Shown here piece after piece: positions 6,087-6,923 of a stretch of 6,923 nt of DNA. This stretch comes from an uncultured Selenomonas sp. GTDB taxonomy: Bacteria; Bacillota; Negativicutes; Selenomonadales; Selenomonadaceae. The stretch covers positions 1 to 6,923 of the forward strand of contig CALGGN010000250.1 of NCBI GenBank assembly GCA_937915915.1. The letters run 5' to 3'. Under the pieces are notes generated by a model that was not told where the DNA came from, did no database searches, and saw only the letters and a program-made list of their open reading frames with translations. Position numbers and translations under genes: made by a program. How positions within the stretch are numbered: position 1 is the stretch's first letter; every line of letters starts with the position of its first letter.

Positions 6087-6923
6087 ATGCCATTAGAGGC
6101 GAATCCCGTAGGCATTCGTCCGGTCTCGCGACCACAGACTTCCTCTACGGCGGATGGCGTCCAACGACGAGGTGACAGTGGAAGTTCTTCCGGATTCAGT
6201 CCGAAGACAGAGGTATCCATTAAGAATGCCGTCAATGATATGGCGGGGATTTTGTCGAAGATTTCCGCCAACCAGCAAGATGGCGTGGAAAAAATGCCGC
6301 AGGATCTGCAACGTGTGGTGCAAAATGTCATGCGGCAGGCATTTTCTATGGAGGCGACGCTTTCCCAGGGGATTGGGAGCGCATTGGAAAGCCAGCGATT
6401 TTCGATGGAACAGCTGGCGGCTTTTTCGCGCATGCTGACGCAGTTCGGGGCATTGCTGGAAAAGGGCTATTCCATGGAAATCAGCGATTCCTTGCAGGCG
6501 CTTTTGACGAATCTGAAAAGCTACATGGCCGAGCAGGAGGGTGGAGCCTTGGAGCCTGTGATGCTCAACAAGGCCGCCTTTGAGTTGTTGGACACCAAGA
6601 CGCTGGAGGATTTGCCGGAGGTGTTGTCGCAGCTCTTGGCCCAAATGCAGGCAGGAGGAAGTCAGCCCCTTCCCATGAATGGAGCGGAGAATTCTTCTTT
6701 TGCTTTTTTGAAACAATTAGTGCAATATTTTATGCCGCGACCTGCAGAGGAGGGCATGCCGCAGCAAGTGCAGCAAACACAGCAGGGGCAACAGACGCAG
6801 CAAGGTCAGCAAGCACAGCAAAGTCAACAGGCCCAGCAGGCCCAGCAGGGTCAACAAGCGCAACAAGGCCAGCAAGCGCAGCAAGGGCCAGCAAGCGCAG
6901 CAAGGCCAGCAAGCGCAGCAGGG
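6087..6923 (+). CDS. Uncharacterised Gln-rich protein, 3' end outside window
   Basis: The frame is open for 279 codons to the right edge. Residues 1-40 are Pro/Ser/Gly-rich and look disordered (MPLEANPVGIRPVSRPQTSS). Residues 41-215 are predicted mainly helical, rich in Met, Gln and Leu (for example NAVNDMAGILSKI, FSMEQLAAFSRMLTQFGALLEKG, TLEDLPEVLSQLLAQM); no signal peptide, membrane segment or catalytic motif is evident. Residues 226-267 are 14 Gln-Gln-X units, and the last 12 codons switch to PASAARPASAAG because of an extra G. The gene follows rnhB by 33 nt. In B. subtilis the rbgA-rnhB pair is followed by ylqG (function unknown) and the FlhB-like ylqH, so this may be a ylqG-position protein; a flagellar hook-length-control-like protein is conceivable from layout only. 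I do not recognise the family. Confidence 0.75.
   Translation, partial: MPLEANPVGIRPVSRPQTSSTADGVQRRGDSGSSSGFSPKTEVSIKNAVNDMAGILSKISANQQDGVEKMPQDLQRVVQNVMRQAFSMEATLSQGIGSALESQRFSMEQLAAFSRMLTQFGALLEKGYSMEISDSLQALLTNLKSYMAEQEGGALEPVMLNKAAFELLDTKTLEDLPEVLSQLLAQMQAGGSQPLPMNGAENSSFAFLKQLVQYFMPRPAEEGMPQQVQQTQQGQQTQQGQQAQQSQQAQQAQQGQQAQQGQQAQQGPASAARPASAAG
6762..6887 (+). repeat. Tandem 9-bp codon repeat encoding (Gln-Gln-X)14
   Basis: Fourteen successive triplets QQV, QQT, QQG, QQT, QQG, QQA, QQS, QQA, QQA, QQG, QQA, QQG, QQA, QQG. X is small or polar except for the first Val. CAG and CAA alternate irregularly in the early units, so the amino-acid pattern is held better than the DNA pattern there. 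Confidence 0.95.
6864..6918 (+). repeat. Three tandem copies of an 18-bp unit, middle copy with extra G
   Basis: The unit CAAGGCCAGCAAGCGCAG occurs at 6864-6881 and 6901-6918 exactly. The copy between them (6882-6900) is identical except for GGG instead of GG at 6885-6887. The near identity points to recent duplication; the extra base shifts the frame. Confidence 0.93.

Noticed and set aside
6762..6923. Tandem repeats at the right edge as a CRISPR array.
   Set aside because: The repeats are contiguous 9- and 18-bp coding units without spacers and translate to Gln-Gln-X.
6888..6923. PASAARPASAAG tail as a genuine Pro-Ala-Ser domain.
   Set aside because: It is encoded by the same 18-bp DNA repeat read in another frame after a one-base insertion, so it need not be a selected protein sequence.

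Overview
The window looks like a chromosomal segment from a Gram-positive-type (Firmicutes) genome of medium G+C. The gene content and the rbgA-rnhB order fit Clostridia or Negativicutes; a Selenomonadaceae-like source (Selenomonas or Mitsuokella relatives) is my best guess, from overall resemblance only. Every supportable gene is on the + strand and most of the content is housekeeping. I see no tRNA, rRNA, CRISPR array or transposase gene.

Layout: (1) the 3' half of groEL (1-794), closed by a strong intrinsic terminator at 882-920; (2) a two-gene phosphate unit, a DUF47/PhoU-like protein (1027-1653) overlapping a PiT-family phosphate permease (1646-2641), followed by an AT-rich hairpin terminator at 2657-2692 with a promoter-like -10 inside its stem; (3) a three-domain nucleoside kinase, TGS plus a ThrRS-editing-like domain plus a uridine-kinase P-loop domain (2710-4365); (4) the ribosome-assembly GTPase gene rbgA (from 4377) running in frame and without a stop into rnhB (RNase HII, own start at 5277); (5) the 5' part of a gene of unknown function (6087 to the window end) whose product enters a long Gln-Gln-X repeat. 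Genes in parts 3 to 5 are closely spaced (11 nt between the kinase and rbgA, 33 nt between rnhB and the last gene) and are probably co-transcribed.

The most unusual object is a perfect 48-bp palindrome with no spacer at 5188-5235, exactly where the RbgA-like protein loses family similarity. It is bracketed by a 5-bp direct repeat AGGCT (5185-5189 and 5234-5238). Removing one 49-nt period restores an RbgA ending ...DLEKAQTEGK with a TGA stop at 5254-5256, 20 nt before the rnhB ATG. The simplest reading is that a small palindromic element inserted with a 5-bp target duplication, shifted the frame and fused two adjacent genes. An assembly artefact has to be excluded first.

A second irregularity lies at the right edge. 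Three 18-bp repeats in the Gln-rich gene differ by one extra G in the middle copy, which switches the frame from Gln-Gln-X to Pro-Ala-Ser-rich; this is either repeat-slippage variation or a sequence error.
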